This document shows positions 59,301-64,000 of a stretch of DNA of 64,000 nt, piece after piece. Where the stretch lies: assembly GCA_964036155.1 (NCBI GenBank), contig OZ038422.1:2627201-2691200 (forward strand), written 5' to 3'. The notes beneath the pieces are model-generated. The model saw only the letters and a list, made by a program, of their open reading frames with translations. It was not told the origin of the DNA and ran no database searches. The position numbers were made by a program, and so were the translations under genes. Source of the DNA: Diploscapter coronatus (Eukaryota > Nematoda > Chromadorea > Rhabditida > Rhabditidae). Within the stretch, counting starts at the first letter, position 1. Every line of letters starts with the position of its first letter.

Positions 59301-62300
59301 ATGACAATTTATGAAGATTAAGCTTTGAAGCGATACTGAACGGTGAGAACATGAGCAATGTCGTTTTTTGCGCGAGCAAGAAGTTTCAGCAATATGTTTA
59401 ATGAAAGCTCTTAAAGTTGCGGTTCAACTCAAATGACAAACGTGAAGCTGATAATAATATGCATGTTTGGGGGGATTTTGTGCATTTGTAACTGAATGAC
59501 AGGGATAGGCTTCGACTCAAACCAATTATGGGTAAATTGGAGGATGTAGAGGGTCGTACTTGTGGAAATTCGTCGCTTTCAAAATTTTGGAATCTCTGCA
59601 ATGTCGCACGATTTTATGAGCGTGGTCTATTCTCTCTTGCCTTTTGAAAAATAAAGAGAATGGCCGCGCTCATTATTTTATGCAGCATTGCAAGAGATTG
59701 TAACTGCTGGTTTGTGATTATTTGAGCAAATAAATTCACTCCGAAAGTACGACATCGTCTACATTCCACTCAATTCACAATGCACAACCTGAATATCCGA
59801 TTTCCGAAGTGTCTGAAATCATTTTGCCTTACATATCCTGCTCCCATACATATTCCAATATATTGTTGTATGGAGGTACATTTAAAAATAATTCGACAGT
59901 TTATATTTAGCATAGCGCCACAACATACCTATCGAAGTCTATGCAGAGAGTTCGACAAATTATTTAGTAAGTGTGCGAGAAATTAGCATGTTGTGACGGA
60001 GTGGCAATTCAAGATTTCTAAGAATTCTAAACTAAAGCCATCTAATATGAATGAACGATCACTGTTATCCTACAAACTTAACCATGATAGGTCAAATAAC
60101 TGAATACCTCAAATACGATATATATGCATTTTAGGTTATGGATATGAAATTCGAACGATGCTTGGTTAAGTCGATAAGAGAAAACAGTGCATACAATGTC
60201 TATATTTAGTGCTAGATATGATATTCTACGGCTAGAATCAGATCAAGAATGTTATTTGGACTATCGATAGTTATTTATCGTATAAAGGCTTTCGAATAAG
60301 TTCACAAGATATATTTTGAAAAATTCAAGTGAACATAATGTCAGCTTTATCAATTAGTAGGTATTGATTATGTTGTGATAAATGTGAATGGACCTGGATG
60401 ATATGTTTCAACATGATTCAAATCAAGATTGTGGTTAGGAATAAAATTAACTTACTCGAACTCAGGTTGTGGATCCTTTGCGATTTCGCGCCTTTTTTGA
60501 TGATCGGGACCTGAATTTTTACCCATTTGGTTGAAAAAATCCCTAAATGTTTTACCTGAAGCTCGTGAATAGATCCCAAAACCAGTCCAATAACCGAGAT
60601 GAGAACGAAGGATATGCTGGCGAATGTGAAGCAATTTGAGAAGAAAGTGCCGTCGCCTAAATTTAAATGTATTACTTTTATTAATTTTTGAATAATCTTA
60701 AAATTTCATATCTTGAGATTTGTTAGAAAGTTGGTTTAGTCAGAAGACTGGCATTAGAAAGTTCGGCCAGTTTTTCCTTCAATGCCAACACTTTTTCCTA
60801 CAAAATATTCGAGAACCTTCAGATATCAGCCTTCATCAAACTGATCCTACTTTCACGAAGCCAGCATTTTACATTCTAAAATGTACCCTCGCAAAATCGA
60901 TGTATCCTTGACCTCGTGCTTCTATCGTGAACCGACAATTTTTTCTCAGTTTTCTGAACCAAATCCTCCAAAGATGGGCTTCTGAAAATTGATTATTTAT
61001 AGTTGAAAGATCGACAGAATAGCTTCACTTTTTGGGATAATATTTCTAATGTAGCATTCCGACAATGATAATTTTGGTATGTTTCATGAAAATTTAGGAT
61101 AGGAATGAAACTTGTTAGATTTAGTTATGTATGCTTAGAGGATTGAAAAATTTTAATATAGGGATTTTCACTCTATGAAATTTAAGAAAAAAGCTCAAAT
61201 GATGCAGGGATTTTCTATTTTCTAGCTATAAATTGGAAACGATTCATGCTAATGAAAAAGCGCTTGAGTCTCACAAATTTTGTTCTCCTAAAAGCAGATT
61301 CTATTGCCGAATGTTAGCGACTCTACGTTTTTACCTTCATCTCTCAAAGTGGAAGAAGGGAAGAGTCATTAACGTTTGGCATTAGAGCACATTTCTAGGA
61401 GGACAAGGTTTGCTGAGCGCATGTTGCATGGCAAAATGAAAATAAATGATGAAAAGCGAGATGGGTGGGTACTGTAACTTGAAGGTCGAAATAAAACACC
61501 GTCTGATGACTTCAACTTACAGCATAGTCATTCTTCTACTATCAGTTCTGAAAACGGCGATAGATATGATTCGGAAAAATCCATATGACTCAGGCATCAG
61601 ATTATAGATTGCATTCAATGCGATGCATATCATATACGACATCATATATTATCTTCATCCGTTTTTAAGAACAAATCAAATTAGAGTTTATTTTGCACAT
61701 TTAAAGTGGTCTAATATGACCCTAAAATATTGCTTTCTCGTAATTTTACTCAGTCCTATTTCATAAATTATGGTTTTTTTTTTTTTAAAATTTGGATGAA
61801 AAATGCTAGGATGAGGATAATATCGATTATTCAATATATTTTCAAAACATACAGATTGAACGTCCTATAGCAGCAATTCGACATGACAGCTTCGGGGATT
61901 TTCCAATACGACAATTCACAAGCGAATTCCTATATCTTCGAGTTTTATGCTAATTTTCGATATTCGAAACCTGGGGACAGACATCCAAAGGCCTGTGCAA
62001 TTGACCGGTGGCGTAATATTTGAATAGGGCGTCGAATAGAATCGGTGATCGTTCAAAGTAGTACTCTTCGGTGTCCTGAAAATGATAATTTAAAATCAAA
62101 TTCGAAATTATATGACACATAAAGTTTCCTCAATATAATCGGATGTAAGAAATAATTTATTCAAATATGATATGGCACATAATTTTATTTTTATAGCAAT
62201 TTTACATGATTTGAGACAACCATTACTAAAATTGTACTTACTGTAAGATAAGCGTCGGAATTTTTGACACGATTCTCCTGGTCCATTTGGGCAAAAACTA

Positions 62301-62835
62301 CAAGTCGCTCATTTTCCGTTCGAGAAAATATCGACGAAATCCGAATTCGAAACGACATGCCGCCAACGTTCAGCTTCATCACGGTATCACCGATGCCTGA
62401 ATTCATACTTTTAACTATAATTTATGCCGTATGTTTTAAGAAATATCTAGAATGAATGTTTCTAGAAAGTGATAATGACGATTCACCGTAAATTGCACTA
62501 GGTAAAAGATGATCGAGAAGTTCTTATTTGTTTGAGATACGTTTTCACGAAATATCTTAACTCAAATTATTTAATTTACTCTAGTTAATCTGAACTTGTG
62601 CTTCTCATAATATCGAATAACAATAATTATTATAAATTTACCCGAAACAAGCTCAGCCCTCGGTAGAGTGCCACCGTTCTCGTTCTTATGGTCGAATCGG
62701 TGTAGTTGCTAAATTTAATTTTTTTTAATTAGCATGAAATAGTTACACCTCAGTTTCATGCAACACATGATTGCTGATGTTTGCGTGTGAAGTTGAGGGG
62801 TGGCTTTGACCCTTCCGAGTGGATGGTATTACCAT
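56331..62835 (-). CDS. Kv-type voltage-gated potassium channel subunit, non-Shaker class
   Basis: Pore-forming or modulatory K+ channel subunit, six membrane segments. Exons (5' to 3'): 62835-62749, 62708-62642, 62396-62242, 62075-61971, 61929-61853, 60981-60887, 60656-60556, 60510-60456, 58957-58840, 58403-58285, 57978-57855, 57630-57537, 57307-57262, 57209-57180, 57123-57041, 56698-56682, 56364-56331; phases close to 468 aa. The T1 domain (VMKLNVGG onward) has the zinc motif His-x5-Cys-x20-Cys-Cys (H130, C136, C157, C158), seen in Shab/Shaw/Shal but not Shaker types. S1 about 204-224, S2 264-281, S3 288-312. S4 is RVLRVLRVVRILKLGR with charges at 333, 336, 339, 342, 345, 348. S5 369-387; pore IPATFWWAIVTMTTVGYGD (400-418). 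S6 carries PIT (444-446) where most Kv channels have PVP/PIP. Exon 14 lacks an AG acceptor. The last two tiny exons are inferred from phase and splice signals. The exact orthologue is not assigned. Confidence 0.92.
56754..57002. repeat. MITE-like element, family D copy 2 (K+ channel intron)
   Basis: About 249 bp. The terminal inverted repeats are TAATGCCGCGTAGAAGAAAG followed by GGCGGAGC, and the complement of GCCACGCCCATTAGTTTACG followed by CGGCATTGC. It lies in intron 15 of the channel gene. Unlike copies 1 and 3 it has an internal unpaired region of about 190 bp. Confidence 0.7.
57210..57211 (-). other. Missing AG at the acceptor before the filter exon
   Basis: On the - strand the sequence reads GTTCCAT|GATACGGCGAT. 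The reading frame needs the exon to begin GA TAC GGC, so the intron would end in AT. A single base change (T to G on the - strand at 57,210) would restore CAG. No other AG in the 52-nt intron gives an open frame into YGD. Confidence 0.75.
57410..57523. repeat. Foldback element, family A copy 6 (K+ channel intron)
   Basis: The left arm is GGCCATTTGGAAGCCATCGT followed by GAAATAGTGTATG. The right arm is CATGCTATTTCACATGGCTT followed by GAGGGCTTGTGGTTTCCAAG and TTGCC. The left arm lacks about 12 bases present in the right. The outer GGC-ATTTGGAA ends match copy 7. Confidence 0.7.
58075..58220. repeat. Foldback element, family A copy 7, with telomere-like centre
   Basis: The arms begin GGCTATTTGGAAACCACAAG and end with the complement of GGTTCCAGGTTACC, about 146 bp in total, in an intron of the channel gene. 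The centre contains ATAGGGTTAGGGTAGGGTAT, which resembles TTAGGG repeats but not the nematode telomere unit TTAGGC. Confidence 0.7.
59593..59697. repeat. Foldback element, family D copy 3 (K+ channel intron)
   Basis: The left arm is TCTCTGCAATGTCGCACGAT followed by TTTATGAGCGTGGTC. The right-arm complement is TCTCTTGCAATGCTGCATAA followed by AATAATGAGCGCGGCC. About 105 bp, in the 1.5-kb intron between exons 8 and 9. Confidence 0.7.
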
Positions 62836-62855
62836 CGCAATTTGATTGCTGAAAA
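62836..62855 (-). promoter_or_regulatory. Trans-splice acceptor and 13-nt 5' UTR, K+ channel
   Basis: On the - strand an acceptor TTTTTCAG (its AG is at 62,850-62,849) is followed by 13 nt and the ATG at 62,835. No upstream coding exon is visible, which fits spliced-leader addition and fixes the chosen start. Confidence 0.6.
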
Positions 62856-64000
62856 ATTCGAATTATTAAATTTGAAAACCTAAAAAGATAAAAAAAAAAT
62901 TACTTCAAATTAAGTTAAATTAGATATGCTTCAATTTAATATAAAATTCGCATGATTTCGAAATTTATAGGTATCCGAGAAAATACTCTAATAATTAAAA
63001 AATGCATAACAGATATTTTATATGTCTCAATTTAAAATAAAGCTCACATATTTCCAGCTTAAAATAGTTATGCTATAGAATGCTATGTAAATCAATAAAG
63101 AAAAAGCACTTCAGGATTTTTAAAAATGATGTTTGGATAAGACAAATTGAATTTACAGAAAACGTAACTGAGATAAATTTAAAATTATACCGGCGAAAAT
63201 GATCGAATTTATTACTTTCACTATGACAACTATGCAAGAATCGAAGTAAAAGGGGATGTGATAAATCACAGCGAAACTCGATTAAAACGCTGCATTTTAG
63301 ATTCTAACGGTGAGCACCTGTTAACTAGACTTAGAAAATATTAGCGCTAAACTTGTATTAGGGCATTGTTGAAGAATATAGAATTTGTAAAAATCACAAA
63401 ATTTAAAGAATTTTAAAAGTCACGAGTTTAACATAAATTTTCATGAAAAATGGCAGGTTAGATTTTGAGAAAGTTTAAACTACTCGGGAAAGATCTTTAG
63501 TTCAACATCATAATTTAGGGTGGTTAATGATAGCTCTTTAAGTTAATAATCTGAGTAATCCCTCAAGGTCTTAAATAGAGGAGTGAAATAGGTCGATTTC
63601 GTAGTTTGTTCGGAGTAATTCTATTTGCCGATTCCGATTATACGGTGATTTTGAATGCGAGGGAAATTTTTGACGTAAAAATGCATAAAGGAAGCAAATC
63701 TTTAAAAGGAGTCCCCAGTGAGCCGTTATTTTGAGACGGAGGTAATAAAACTTTGAAAAAATTATCCAAATATGGAATATTCAATGACGCTGTCTAATTT
63801 GATTTGAAAATTCCGTTCCTTATGTGATAAAGTTGATAGAATCGGCGTCACTCATTTTGATATAAAAGATTCTAATGCGGATATTTTCAATTTAAAAATT
63901 CGAGGCAAGAAGTGAAACAAAATGCTTCATCTTTGAAAGAGTAGGGAAATTTGAATCATATTTTAAATTTAATGAAGTGGATTATGAGTAAATAAGTTTT
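62856..64000. other. Upstream region of the K+ channel gene
   Basis: AT-rich with no coding exon. Presumed promoter side of the - strand channel gene. I see no conserved box or RNA gene. Confidence 0.5.

Noticed and set aside
60881..60981. Alternative frame for channel exon 6 (AHLWRIWFRKLRKN)
   Set aside because: It looked like a Kv T1-S1 linker, but its phase does not connect to exon 5. The frame LSPSLEDLVQKTEKK with a donor at 60,886 connects on both sides.

Overview
The window looks like nuclear DNA of a rhabditid-type nematode; I cannot name the species. The genes are cut by many very short introns (often 40-50 nt) with TTTCAG-type acceptors. Several start codons sit a few bases behind an acceptor that has no upstream exon, as expected for spliced-leader trans-splicing. 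The best-recognised proteins are animal families: a polypeptide GalNAc-transferase, molybdenum cofactor sulfurase and a voltage-gated K+ channel. All exon joins below were made by eye; every stated exon set was checked for reading phase.

Layout. Positions 1 to about 39,060 (60% of the window) hold no gene I can support. This AT-rich tract carries small foldback elements, degenerate tandem repeats, three hairpins spaced exactly 35 bp apart, purine-rich runs and a few GC-richer islands. From 39,106 to 42,944 (+) lies a multi-exon gene for an unrecognised, probably secreted, Thr-rich and then extremely Arg/Lys-rich protein of about 917 residues. From 44,935 to 49,276 (+) is a complete 19-exon polypeptide N-acetylgalactosaminyltransferase (608 aa). 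From 49,743 to 53,508 (+) is a 15-exon molybdenum cofactor sulfurase (722 aa expected) that carries a one-base frameshift before the end of its MOSC domain. Convergent to it, 62,835 to 56,331 (-) is a 17-exon Kv-type potassium channel subunit (468 aa). The 3' splice site just before its selectivity-filter codons is not a normal AG.

The three recognised genes have unrelated jobs: mucin-type O-glycosylation in the Golgi, sulfuration of molybdenum cofactor for xanthine dehydrogenase/aldehyde oxidase, and membrane excitability. The unknown secreted protein has a Thr-rich, mucin-like segment and lies next to the O-glycosylation enzyme, which is suggestive but no more.

Mobile DNA. At least four foldback/MITE-like families recur. 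A has GAAATAG arms. B and C share the terminal bases CCAGACGTTGG. D has GCAATGCCGCG-type ends. Two B copies, about 90% alike by eye and in opposite orientation, sit 6 kb apart in introns of neighbouring genes. An 8-mer TGAAACAT/ATGTTTCA occurs about thirty times, far above chance for this composition.
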